A stretch of DNA of 39,314 nt from an uncultured Oscillospiraceae bacterium. Lineage in GTDB: Bacteria; Bacillota; Clostridia; Oscillospirales; Oscillospiraceae. Shown here one piece after another: positions 1 to 7,852 of the stretch. The stretch is from the NCBI GenBank assembly GCA_910584285.1, contig CAJTYK010000019.1, positions 1 to 39,314 on the forward strand. The letters run 5' to 3'. The notes beneath the pieces are model-generated. The model saw only the letters and a list, made by a program, of their open reading frames with translations, was not told the DNA's origin and searched no databases. Both the position numbers and the translations under genes were made by a program. How positions within the stretch are numbered: position 1 is the first letter of the stretch; every line of letters starts with the position of its first letter.

Positions 1-49
1 CCATTATCTGGCACTATATCTTGGCGCTTATTGACTTATCACGATAACC

Positions 50-90
50 ACAAAAAAATAAGCCCCGGAAGGAAAAAGTCCTTCCGGGGC
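50..90 (-). terminator. Rho-independent terminator after the DUF3846 gene
   Basis: A 12-bp perfect stem (62-73 with 79-90) around a 5-nt loop is followed, reading the minus strand, by a T-rich run (complement of 53-59). It lies just downstream of the minus-strand DUF3846 gene that ends at 157 and would end that transcript. Confidence 0.8.
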
Positions 91-156
91 AGATGTGGGT
101 TGCGGCCTGTTCGCTCTAAGGCGGCACTATCAGATGGTGGAGCAGATATCGGGTTC

Positions 157-498
157 TCACTCGCCCCCGCCTCCTTCCGAAGCGGGCAGGGCGAAATACG
201 CCTGGAACTGCGTCTGCTGGGCCGGGGTAAGGGACGCGAAGTGCTCCCCCTCGAAGCTGCACAGCAGGAAGGTTCCGGCGATAAAGTCCCCGCTGTCCAT
301 GGGGTTCTCCCGGTTGGGCATGAGGCCCATGTGCTTCCCCTCGCCGTTGCAGACGAGCATGACCCGCTGGGGCAGGTAGCACCCGGCCTCAATGGGTCCG
401 CCCACGATCTGCTGAAAAGCCTCCAGCGTGTCCTCAACAGTGGCCGGACGGGGTTCCTTTCCCGGCTCTACGATCAGGATATTGATTTTCTGATCCAT
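157..498 (-). CDS. DUF3846 domain protein of an integrative/plasmid element
   Basis: A 113-residue soluble protein. The segment with VGGPIEAGCYLP and the later NREN-PMDSGDFIAGTF stretch is typical of the DUF3846 family, small proteins of unknown biochemical function carried by conjugative elements and phages of Firmicutes and Actinobacteria. It lies 45 nt downstream of the RepA_N gene on the same strand and is followed by a strong terminator, so it is probably the last gene of the repA transcript. The C-terminus is a run of acidic residues and glycines. The family call is from pattern recognition; no activity can be inferred. Confidence 0.75.
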   Translation of the reverse strand: MDQKINILIVEPGKEPRPATVEDTLEAFQQIVGGPIEAGCYLPQRVMLVCNGEGKHMGLMPNRENPMDSGDFIAGTFLLCSFEGEHFASLTPAQQTQFQAYFALPASEGGGGE

Positions 499-543
499 GC
501 TGACTTTCCTCCGTTTCGATTGATTTCTATGACTAAGGGACAG

Positions 544-1560
544 CTACGCGCCCCCAAAGCCCTGTGCCATGTCGTGGCTGACCTGCGCGGTGTAATACTG
601 GCTGATGGTGACGGGGGCATTGTAGAGCGCCGCCAGGGTGTACGCCCGGATGTTGACTACCTGGGTTGTGTTCTGCCGCAGGCTGTCCATGACGTAGCGG
701 ATGTGCTCCCCGTCCAGCTTCAAAAATCGCTTCCGAACCAGCTCAATGGGCACGTCTTCGCCGTTGACCCGGATGTACTCCCGTCTGCTGGCACAGGTTT
801 CCGCCATCAGCTCCACGTAGCCGTCGATCTCCTCCGCGTCATAGGGACGTTCCAGGAGCAAGAGGTCGTAGCCGATGTTTTCTCTGATCCGCTCCCTGTA
901 CCCATCCATCTCATCCATCCGCATCTGGCGATGAGCGCCAGCGGACGGTGAGGTGCGAGAGGGGGCAGGGGGAGGGATGGATGATTCAGTATCGTTGGAA
1001 TCAGTTTTGTTCTTATCAGTCTTATTAGGGGCGGAAAAACCGCTGTCTTGACCGCTTATTTCCAGCGGTGCAGACTGCTCAAAGGGCGCAGTCTTGACGG
1101 CGGCACTGTCCAGCGGTCTGGACTGCTGGCTTTCCGCAGTCTGGGGACCCTCGGGCGGTGTCTGGTCTGACTGCCGGGATTGGCCGGGTTCCGGGGGCAG
1201 GGTGAAGTTCTTGACGTAGATCCGGGTGGGACGGCCCTGGCCCTGCTTTTTGCGCTCGATCAGGCCGATGCCGCCCTGGTCCAGTTCCCGGAACAGCCGG
1301 GTGGCCTTGTCCTTGCCGCAGTTCATCAGCGCCATGGCGTCCTCCTGGGTGAAGTAGATATAGACGCGGCGATCCTTGTCCATCCACCCGTTGCGGACGG
1401 ACAGGCTCATACGGTCCAGCAGGAGGCCGTAGAGCACCTTGGCCTCGATGGAAACGCCCTTGTAGCGGGAATCGGTGAGCAGGGTCTTGGGGACGCGGTA
1501 AAAGCTGTACTGTTCGGCTTCGGTGCCGTAGTAGTAGTCCAGGTTCAGATTTGACGGCAT
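544..1560 (-). CDS. repA: Replication initiator protein A (RepA_N) with DUF6017-like C-terminus
   Basis: A 338-residue protein. Residues about 15-120 form the RepA_N winged-helix domain (YSFYRVPKTLL near the start, the EAKVLYGLLLDRMSLS helix, then YFTQEDAMALM and the KDKATRLFRELD recognition helix), which binds iterons to start plasmid or ICE replication. Residues about 120-215 are a Ser/Pro/Gln-rich linker. The last 115 residues resemble the DUF6017 domain often fused to RepA_N in Clostridia. A canonical AAGGAGG lies 8 nt before the ATG. A strong terminator immediately upstream (1593-1632) insulates it from the DUF5348 gene, so it probably has its own promoter. This is the replication module of an integrative element, only part of which is in the window. 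Confidence 0.88.
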   Translation of the reverse strand: MPSNLNLDYYYGTEAEQYSFYRVPKTLLTDSRYKGVSIEAKVLYGLLLDRMSLSVRNGWMDKDRRVYIYFTQEDAMALMNCGKDKATRLFRELDQGGIGLIERKKQGQGRPTRIYVKNFTLPPEPGQSRQSDQTPPEGPQTAESQQSRPLDSAAVKTAPFEQSAPLEISGQDSGFSAPNKTDKNKTDSNDTESSIPPPAPSRTSPSAGAHRQMRMDEMDGYRERIRENIGYDLLLLERPYDAEEIDGYVELMAETCASRREYIRVNGEDVPIELVRKRFLKLDGEHIRYVMDSLRQNTTQVVNIRAYTLAALYNAPVTISQYYTAQVSHDMAQGFGGA

Positions 1561-1592
1561 GGTGATTGCCTCCTTCTTTTTTGTGGCGAAAC

Positions 1593-1632
1593 AAAAAAAG
1601 CGCCCCGGCGACTGTGTTAGTCACCGGGGCGC
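1593..1632 (-). terminator. Rho-independent terminator upstream of repA
   Basis: A GC-rich inverted repeat (1600-1613 with 1619-1632) is followed on the minus strand by a run of seven T (complement of 1593-1599). It sits inside the repA leader, between the DUF5348 gene and repA, in tandem with the next hairpin at 1671-1717. It could stop read-through or act as an attenuator of repA. Confidence 0.75.
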
Positions 1633-1670
1633 TGATGCTCCTGCCGCATTGTTGATTTGTCCAGGAACGC

Positions 1671-1717
1671 AAAAAAGCCCCCCTGCAACTGATTTTTAGT
1701 CAGTTGCAGGGGGGCTT
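1671..1717 (-). terminator. Rho-independent terminator after the DUF5348 gene
   Basis: A long stem (about 1676-1692 with 1698-1716) with a short loop is followed by six T on the minus strand (complement of 1671-1676). It starts about 17 nt after the stop of the DUF5348 gene, which it should terminate. Confidence 0.82.
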
Positions 1718-1733
1718 TGATAGTGGGGTGAGT

Positions 1734-2180
1734 TTATTGGGCCCTTATGCGGACGGTAAGGCCGTTCATGGAAAGGCCCTTGTATCCAATAAGGTAATAA
1801 TCCTCGCCGTTGTGCTCCACAACGGTCCGGGTCCAGTAGGGAACATCGTGGTATTCATCCGTCACCAGGGCCTCAATGCTGCTGCCGCAGTTGTAAAAAA
1901 CGCCCTGTGCCGTCCGATACTTCCCAGAGGTGCCCTTGCGCAAACGGCAGGTTTCCACGATGGGCCGGGTCAAATAGGCAATGCGCTCCTGTGCATCCGC
2001 CAGCTTGTCGGTGATGAGCCGCAGCTCCTCCCAGAGAAGAAGCTGCTCCCCATCGGTGCGGTCAATACCATCAAGGCCGCTCAGATCATCATAGTTCGTA
2101 TAGGTAGAAAATTTGAGGAATTGCGTGATCTGGCGGTTTAGCTTGACGGCTTCGGCGAATGCCTCTTGTAAATTAGCCAT
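1734..2180 (-). CDS. DUF5348 domain protein
   Basis: A 148-residue protein. Residues 1-80 are predicted helical (an EAFAEAVKLNRQITQFLKF helix and an LITDKLADAQERIAYL helix). The last 65 residues match the DUF5348 pattern, with a G-KYRTAQGVFYNCGSSIE core, a YWTRTVVEHNGEDYY strand pair and a terminal GLTVRIR motif. DUF5348 is a small domain seen in mobile elements of gut Firmicutes; its function is not known. A GGAGG lies 7 nt before the ATG. The gene is 16 nt downstream of the DUF4259-like gene, so the two are probably co-transcribed and then terminated at 1671-1717. Confidence 0.72.
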   Translation of the reverse strand: MANLQEAFAEAVKLNRQITQFLKFSTYTNYDDLSGLDGIDRTDGEQLLLWEELRLITDKLADAQERIAYLTRPIVETCRLRKGTSGKYRTAQGVFYNCGSSIEALVTDEYHDVPYWTRTVVEHNGEDYYLIGYKGLSMNGLTVRIRAQ

Positions 2181-2196
2181 GCCGGTGCCTCCATTT

Positions 2197-2700
2197 CTAA
2201 GCGTGTTCTTTTAAGGTCTGCTGAACGGACTGGATATGCTTTAACCACTGTCGAAGAATTTCCTCACTGGCCCATCCCTGATACTTCCAATGCTCTGGAG
2301 ACTGAACGCTTTCCAGCTCTGCCAGAAGGGACAACAAATCATTTCCTGTGACAACAAGGTTTTTGATATGGTACTCAATTGGATCGTAGAGTTCACCGAC
2401 ATAATCATAAACGACCAATTCCCCGGTCTGATAGTAGTCGTAAAGGCACTCTGCGACCAGGATTGCCGCATTGGTAAAGTTGTGCATAAGTGAATTGCTA
2501 ATATAGAAATCCGTAGTTTTTGACGGCGGCTTCTGCTTGTACTGTTCGATTTCCTCTTGAATGGTTTGGTTCAAAAGCGTAATGGCCTCCGACACATTAA
2601 AAACAGCAAAATTCACTTTTCTCAGTTGTTCCATTACGATAGTGTCCAGCAGGTCTAAGCCATCGTCACTTTGCCTTACAGTGATGCCCCAGGCTCCCAT
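2197..2700 (-). CDS. DUF4259-like protein
   Basis: A 167-residue soluble, mostly helical protein. It opens with MGAWGITVRQSDDGLDLLD, the N-terminal signature of DUF4259-type proteins (MGxWG followed by an Asp-rich stretch); function unknown, frequent on mobile elements. The middle is rich in Tyr and acidic residues. A strong AAAGGAGGG lies just before the ATG. It is the first gene of a two-gene unit with the DUF5348 gene. Its 5' side is only about 22 nt from the left island repeat, so its promoter may lie inside that repeat or has been replaced by the insertion. Confidence 0.6.
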   Translation of the reverse strand: MGAWGITVRQSDDGLDLLDTIVMEQLRKVNFAVFNVSEAITLLNQTIQEEIEQYKQKPPSKTTDFYISNSLMHNFTNAAILVAECLYDYYQTGELVVYDYVGELYDPIEYHIKNLVVTGNDLLSLLAELESVQSPEHWKYQGWASEEILRQWLKHIQSVQQTLKEHA

Positions 2701-2722
2701 TTTGCCCTCCTTTATGGTCTAA

Positions 2723-2879
2723 AAAAATTTGTCCTTTAAGTGCAGCCCTAGTTTTTCACCCCCTCCCGCAGACCCCATTTCAGGGCCGTTTTTAGTGGAA
2801 AAAGAATAAGGACAAACCAGCCAACCCGTTGCAACGCAAGGGTTTTCCGATTTGTCCTTATTATGCCATAAGGGCACAC
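2723..2879. repeat. Left copy of the ~156-bp direct repeat bounding the defence island
   Basis: This stretch recurs in the same orientation at 13254-13409 with only a handful of substitutions and one 1-nt length difference around 2758-2775. It carries no ORF. It contains three copies of TTTGTCCTT (2728-2736, reverse at about 2808-2816, and 2851-2859), the last two forming a 12-bp perfect inverted repeat (2805-2816/2851-2862) that encloses a second stem (2823-2844). The two copies delimit a 10.4-kb segment holding all the defence-like genes. Both copies end in GGGCACAC. Confidence 0.9.
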
Positions 2880-3323
2880 TTGCGCTACTATTTTTGCGCA
2901 GAATTGGCCAGTTATCGGAAAATATTCGTATATTTGCGGGAATTTGATTGTTCAATATAAACAAATTTGTAGATAGATATTTATTAGAATAGCACAAAAA
3001 ACTTTCTTTTGGTGTGCGCATGACATAAGGGGTTAGCAAAGTTGCAGGTCGTGAAACCGGCGTCTAACATAGTCCAGTTAATATACAGGCATAAGCAGGT
3101 TATAGCAGTGGTTCTTTGTTTTTGTTAATGAAAATGCCGATATACGCTATAATGCAACTGACTTGATTTACAATATTTATAATCAAAATTGATTTCCGTG
3201 GAAAAAGCTGGACGGTTTGACTTTTCTGTGCTAAGATAAGAAACGGAAAACAGTGTGTTTTCAACTGCCACTTTGATCCTCCAAAGCCTTCCGGCGGATT
3301 AAATTAGGGGAGGGGCGTGTAAC
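2880..3323 (+). promoter_or_regulatory. AT-rich leader of the DUF4365 pair with a candidate promoter
   Basis: A 444-nt non-coding, AT-rich stretch between the left repeat and the DUF4365 gene. A perfect TATAAT lies at 3148-3153, with a weak TTAATG 17 nt upstream as a possible -35. The implied leader is about 160 nt long. A strong GGGGAGGGG ribosome site precedes the ATG at 3324. I saw no convincing ORF or structured RNA in the rest of the stretch. Confidence 0.35.
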
Positions 3324-3836
3324 ATGACAGAAACCCGTAGGATGGAAGATTTGAGCGTCGCCTATCTATCCGCAATAGCAGCGCAGGCTTCGGTAGATTT
3401 TGAATTCCTTCATCACGACGAGGACAGTGTGGATTGTCTGCTGAAGAAAGTAGTTGCCCTAGAAGGCGGAGAGCAATTTAGGTCGAGCCTTCACGTCCAA
3501 CTGAAGTCAACTGCTTCCAGAAACCTATATTCGATAGGAGAAAACGCGATCACATATCAACTAAAGAAAAAGAACTACGATGATCTTCGGAAACTGGGCA
3601 CGAACGAGATTATTCTCTGCCTACTTTTGCTCCCGGAGGAATCCGAAAAGCCCTGGGTTGAATGTACTGACGATGAGTTGTTGTTGCACGGACGGATGTA
3701 CTGGTGCTCCCTACGCAACAAACCAGATGCCACCCAGAAGGATAGAGTACCAGTCGAACTACCCAAAGATCAGTTTTTGGATCCAAACACACTAGATACG
3801 CTGATGCTTCGAGTAGCAGGAGGTGATCTGTCGTGA
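3324..3836 (+). CDS. DUF4365 nuclease-like protein (defence-associated)
   Basis: A 170-residue protein. The opening (E-x-LSVAYLSAIAAQA helix, then FEFLHHDEDSVDCLL) and the VQLKSTA motif at about residue 57-63 match DUF4365, a PD-(D/E)xK-fold domain with the D...QxK arrangement also seen in Mrr-like endonucleases; Asp38/Asp41 region and the QLK lysine would be the metal site. DUF4365 proteins recur in prokaryotic defence islands. The ATG has a very strong ribosome site. Its stop overlaps the next start by 4 nt (GTGA), implying translational coupling and probably a functional pair. Base composition is clearly lower in GC than the chromosomal genes to the right. The nuclease call rests on family recognition. 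Confidence 0.75.
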   Translation: MTETRRMEDLSVAYLSAIAAQASVDFEFLHHDEDSVDCLLKKVVALEGGEQFRSSLHVQLKSTASRNLYSIGENAITYQLKKKNYDDLRKLGTNEIILCLLLLPEESEKPWVECTDDELLLHGRMYWCSLRNKPDATQKDRVPVELPKDQFLDPNTLDTLMLRVAGGDLS

Positions 3837-4957
3837 TCTATTCCGTCAATTACGAAGAACTTTCAGGGCGGATTAACCCTTTTGTCATCAAGCGGTATCT
3901 GAAGGGAAACGGGTGGGTACCATTCAAAACAAAGCGTGATGACATCTCGGTCTTCCAGTATATTAAAGATGGTCAATTTGAGCAGGTCACGATACCAAAC
4001 GACCGGACGTTGTTTGATTATTCCATGGCATTATACCAGGCTGTCAGGGCTGTTGCGGACGTTGAAGGAAGGCCGATTGAGCAAATGTTGCTGACATTGC
4101 TCAATCCTCATTCTGACATTGTTAAAATCCGTATTGACGATCCAAGCATAGAGCCAGGTAATATCCCATTCGATGCCGCCGCAGAGCTCTATGAGAATGC
4201 GAGAAAATTGATTGCGGCAAGCGCCCGCGATGTGTTGCATCCGAGAAACTATCATGCAGGCCGCCCTGATGATTCCGTCCAAAAGTTCGTCAGCCAGTGT
4301 CGTTTCGGACAGACAGAGATAGGAAGTTACGTCGTTCCGTTAGTGTGCCCGTTCATGGACGTGGACAGCGGCTCTCATGAGCAACTGACGATTTTTGATA
4401 AAGCGGACGAATGCGCGGAGTCACTGACCAGGAAAGTAACACGGCATCTCATTGAAGGCATCCATTCTATTAAAGCCGCCGTTGATACAGAGTCGGAGTT
4501 GAAGATCCCAGTAAGCGCCAACTTTTGTGATGCCGTTGTTGGCATCTGTGGTCAGCGTGCGGAGGCTCTGGTTGACTTCCATGCACAATGGTCACCCGCA
4601 GTCAGAAAGAACATCCCCTCTTTTTCAAGCGTCAGGCTAAACAGCGACTATATTGCGCCCATAAAGGCTATATCCAAGACGCTCAAGCCAAATCAGGAAC
4701 AGACAATGAAGATTTTGGGGCGAGTAAAGGAATTGAAGGCCGATCCTTTGCTGGAAAACCGGCAGGGCGGGCATATCAAAGTGTCATATCTAGGTAAAGA
4801 CGACAAAGCGGGCATTTTGACTGCGGCTTTAGATGCCGAAAGTTATGCCAAAGCCATCGAGGCTCACCAGAAAGGGTTGTATGTTTCCTTAGAAGGCATA
4901 ATTTCTGAAGGAAGTCGAAATATGGATTGTTCGTCATTTAGCATAATTGACGATTAA
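3833..4957 (+). CDS. Unknown 374-residue partner of the DUF4365 protein
   Basis: I do not recognise a named family. The protein starts at a GTG that overlaps the DUF4365 stop by 4 nt, so it is made together with it. It has no signal peptide or membrane segment. The N-terminal about 100 residues alternate strands and helices (VIKRYLKGNGWVPF, then a DISVFQY strand). The C-terminal about 85 residues (from the ILGRVKELKAD stretch through GHIKVSYLG to GLYVSLEGII) have a beta-rich pattern that could be a small OB-like barrel; this is inference. Context suggests a substrate-sensing or regulatory subunit of a two-gene nuclease defence module. It ends immediately before a bidirectional terminator shared with the RADAR operon. 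Confidence 0.7.
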   Translation: MIYSVNYEELSGRINPFVIKRYLKGNGWVPFKTKRDDISVFQYIKDGQFEQVTIPNDRTLFDYSMALYQAVRAVADVEGRPIEQMLLTLLNPHSDIVKIRIDDPSIEPGNIPFDAAAELYENARKLIAASARDVLHPRNYHAGRPDDSVQKFVSQCRFGQTEIGSYVVPLVCPFMDVDSGSHEQLTIFDKADECAESLTRKVTRHLIEGIHSIKAAVDTESELKIPVSANFCDAVVGICGQRAEALVDFHAQWSPAVRKNIPSFSSVRLNSDYIAPIKAISKTLKPNQEQTMKILGRVKELKADPLLENRQGGHIKVSYLGKDDKAGILTAALDAESYAKAIEAHQKGLYVSLEGIISEGSRNMDCSSFSIIDD

Positions 4958-5007
4958 GAACACCTCCTCCTGACAACACATGACAGGAGGAGGTGTTCTT
5001 AATTTTT
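4956..5007. terminator. Bidirectional terminator between the two convergent defence modules
   Basis: A 17-bp perfect stem (4956-4972 with 4984-5000) with an 11-nt loop, followed by AATTTTT on the plus strand and preceded by a T-rich complement on the minus strand. It begins within the stop region of the 374-residue gene and lies about 100 nt after the end of rdrB, so it can end both transcripts. Confidence 0.9.
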
Positions 5008-5104
5008 GTCACAAAATCAGCATCAACCTCCGAAATACATTATTCCTTTACAAGCCACGCTTTCACCAACGGGATGAGGGTGGCGCTGAACGCCCCCTCC
5101 CGTT

Positions 5105-7840
5105 TTACCCATCGAATTGAAAGCTCTGGTCGTTTCCCATTTTCCGGATACGGTCCAGCCAATCATAGATTTCCCACCTATAGTAGCGCGGCTGGCCATC
5201 CGTGCCCCGCAGGGTCTCGAGGGATCGGGCGATAACGGCGTACTCGCTCTCCAAAGAGGTGAAAAACACCCCGCTGTCATCCGTGTTGATAGAAACGGGG
5301 ATCTGGGGACAGCCCCGCAACTCATCCGGAGTATGGACCAGGCCGTTGTTATAGAGGCGGGTAATGGGATGTTCCGCATAGCTTGAAACCGTGCTGATCT
5401 TCACGTTGGACGTCGGATTGCTCTCCACCGACAAGCCCCGGTCCGCGATGTCGAATTGCAACGCCGTTTGAGCCGCCTCTACGCTGCGGATATACTCATC
5501 CTTAACGGTAATCGTAACGTACTCCGCCCCGGTCCGGCGTATCTGCAAATTATAGTGATAAGAAAAGTTCAAGAAGCTGCACTCCGGGATGTAGCGGATG
5601 GAGGTGTCCGCAAGGAGCTTCTCATTCACCTGAAAGCGGAGCCGCTCGTCCGGCAGGGATTCGTCCATCCAGAAATAGCCGGATCGGTAGAGCTCCGGAT
5701 GGTCCCCTCGCAACATCCAAGCTCGGATATAATCCTCCATGGTAAAGAGGCAGCGATGCGCCTTGTAATTGCGGGCAAACTCCCTCTCCGAATATCGGGA
5801 CTCCCCGCTTTGGACAAAACGCTCCGTTTCCGCCTCATTGATATTGTTCAGGTAAACCCGCCGGAAATAGTATTCAAACTGCGACTCCAAAAACGAGAGC
5901 GCCTGCTCTATCCCCGGAAACGGACGGCGTCGGATCATATAGTGGAGCCACGCCACATTGTCCAAATAGTCCTGCATTGGCAGGGAAATCTGCCGGTTCT
6001 TACCCTGGTACCACTCCCAAGGATCCATACACAGGGCCAAGGCGTGGCCCAAGCGGTCCCCGCAGTCCAAATTGAGAAAATTCACCGCCTCGCTGACAGC
6101 CCGCAGACCGTCCGCCAGATCCAAAAAGTCCTCCCCCACGTGGTAGGTTTTCCGCAGCCTCGGCAGGGGCCGGGGCGCGCCGAACTCGTCCGTCCCGAAA
6201 CTGTGCGCCCCAAGCATCCGGAAGACACACGCAAAATGCTCAGGCCGACACCCAATCTCCAGGGAGCAGACGTCGATCCCACGGACCCGGCGGGCCAAGC
6301 TGGGCCAGCGTTCCCGGAAAAGCTGGATGGCGTACCCTTTTTTCGCCAGCTTCTTTCGGAATTTGTAGTGGCGGTACTCAAAGCCATATCGGCTGAACCC
6401 GGAGAGCTCTGCCCGGTCCGCCTCCCTTGTGAAGTGGAGCACATAATAATACCGTCCCAAGAGGTTTTCCGCGTCATTCCCGTCAGGAAGCTCCGGCCTG
6501 CCTCCGCCACCGACTGCGTGTTCCAGCTGAGCGATGTTACGGCGCAACTGCTCCGCCGTGTCGCCGGGGATGACGCGCACCTCAAGCTCCAACAGATGGG
6601 GCACCCTCCGTAGTGGTTCGCAGACGGCCAAGCGCATGATGAGCTCCTGGGACCGAGGGTCCCCCAAGAAGTACCACTTCCGGCGCTGAATCTTTTGAAA
6701 GTGATCCAGCCCCACCTTGCTGTCAGTCTGAACCATCCGAACACGGATCTGGATCTGAAGCAGAAGATAGGCGTAAAACAGGTTCTGCTCGTTCCGGGAC
6801 AGGACGTGGTATGTCATGAAGATATCCCGAAGCACGGAGTATAAAAACCAACGCTCGCCGCTGAAAACTTGATAGGGGTCCCGGTTGTCCCGGGGGCCGA
6901 AAAAGCGCAGGGCATAGTCCATGCAGAACTCCCCGTCCGGATCCCGGAGGGAGGAGATTTCCGCTTGGATGTGGTCGATCTCCATTTGGAGCAGCTCCGG
7001 GTTGTGAAGCAGATCCATGACAAAGCGAAGGTTGTCCGTTTTATCGCCGACCAAGCGTAGCGGCAGCCCTTTCAGCCGGGCGCAGAGATAGACGCGGATG
7101 AGGGCTGCCTGCTGGCATAGAGACACCAAAGAGCCGCCGCGCCGCGCCGCTTGGGCCGGGGACTGCCCCCCATCCAAGCTCCAATCCCGCTCCAAACTCC
7201 AATCCTCCCGGTCGATCCTTGCGCAGTTCCGGAGGTAGGGGCTGTTGGCGATGCCGTTCATCAGGTTCAGCCACGACACTTGGAAATAGGGGGCAGACGC
7301 CCACAGGTGCATGTGATGGTCTGAAATACCCCGCCGCAGCAGCTGGTTCAGGGGCTCATTGTTCTGCCGAACGACATAGTCCCAAGCGAAACGTTCCCGA
7401 GGCGGCTGCCCCCATTCCAAGTCCTTGACGGCATACATGGCGGTCATAGGCAACTCCTCGCCGACGCTCTGAACCAGATTGCGCCAGTGCAGGATATGGG
7501 TATAGCGGCAGAGAACCTCGCCGTTCTGCTGCAAAAGGATGGCGTCTATCAGGTCGGAAAGCAGCTCGAACACGTGGATCTGTCCGAGCTTGGAGGTGCG
7601 CATCCGCAGGGCGTCCCGGTCGCACATACGGTGGATGATGCTGTCCACCACATTTTCACACTCCAACAGGCTGGAGTTTTGATAGCGCTTCTGCGTATTG
7701 GACAAAAGGGCTGCCGCCTCATGGGCAGGGATGCTGTCAAAAAAGACCTGCCCACCCAGGACCTGAACGGGGTTCACCTTGCAAAACAGGGCATCGGACA
7801 GGACGCACAGCTCCTCGATGGTTTCAAATTTCTCGTCCAT
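5105..7840 (-). CDS. rdrB: RdrB: RADAR adenosine deaminase
   Basis: A 911-residue protein carrying all the metal-dependent adenosine deaminase motifs in order: HMH at 176-178 (zinc), YHVGED with His567 and Glu570 (zinc ligand and catalytic acid), DRLGHA with His599, ESNPTSN at 806-812, and NTDD with Asp854/855. The length, far above the roughly 350 residues of metabolic adenosine deaminases, and the large insertions between motifs fit RdrB. In known RADAR systems RdrB forms a multi-subunit shell and deaminates adenosine in RNA and/or (d)ATP during phage infection. It is the last gene of the operon, 12 nt after rdrA, with an AAAGGGA ribosome site before its ATG. The catalytic residues all look intact, so it should be active. 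Confidence 0.93.
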   Translation of the reverse strand: MDEKFETIEELCVLSDALFCKVNPVQVLGGQVFFDSIPAHEAAALLSNTQKRYQNSSLLECENVVDSIIHRMCDRDALRMRTSKLGQIHVFELLSDLIDAILLQQNGEVLCRYTHILHWRNLVQSVGEELPMTAMYAVKDLEWGQPPRERFAWDYVVRQNNEPLNQLLRRGISDHHMHLWASAPYFQVSWLNLMNGIANSPYLRNCARIDREDWSLERDWSLDGGQSPAQAARRGGSLVSLCQQAALIRVYLCARLKGLPLRLVGDKTDNLRFVMDLLHNPELLQMEIDHIQAEISSLRDPDGEFCMDYALRFFGPRDNRDPYQVFSGERWFLYSVLRDIFMTYHVLSRNEQNLFYAYLLLQIQIRVRMVQTDSKVGLDHFQKIQRRKWYFLGDPRSQELIMRLAVCEPLRRVPHLLELEVRVIPGDTAEQLRRNIAQLEHAVGGGGRPELPDGNDAENLLGRYYYVLHFTREADRAELSGFSRYGFEYRHYKFRKKLAKKGYAIQLFRERWPSLARRVRGIDVCSLEIGCRPEHFACVFRMLGAHSFGTDEFGAPRPLPRLRKTYHVGEDFLDLADGLRAVSEAVNFLNLDCGDRLGHALALCMDPWEWYQGKNRQISLPMQDYLDNVAWLHYMIRRRPFPGIEQALSFLESQFEYYFRRVYLNNINEAETERFVQSGESRYSEREFARNYKAHRCLFTMEDYIRAWMLRGDHPELYRSGYFWMDESLPDERLRFQVNEKLLADTSIRYIPECSFLNFSYHYNLQIRRTGAEYVTITVKDEYIRSVEAAQTALQFDIADRGLSVESNPTSNVKISTVSSYAEHPITRLYNNGLVHTPDELRGCPQIPVSINTDDSGVFFTSLESEYAVIARSLETLRGTDGQPRYYRWEIYDWLDRIRKMGNDQSFQFDG

Positions 7841-7852
7841 AGCCGATTCCCT

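Noticed and set aside
725..860. Possible pectate-lyase or choice-of-anchor domain for the Gly-rich repeats of the flagellin-like protein (residue numbers)
   Set aside because: The four repeats have a beta-solenoid look, but no catalytic residues or sorting motif could be seen.
2719..3039. A 106-codon minus-strand frame over the left repeat
   Set aside because: It translates the palindromic repeat, and no equivalent frame is kept at the right copy.
5456..6613. A 385-codon plus-strand frame inside rdrB
   Set aside because: Antisense shadow of the deaminase gene, whose motifs are unambiguous.
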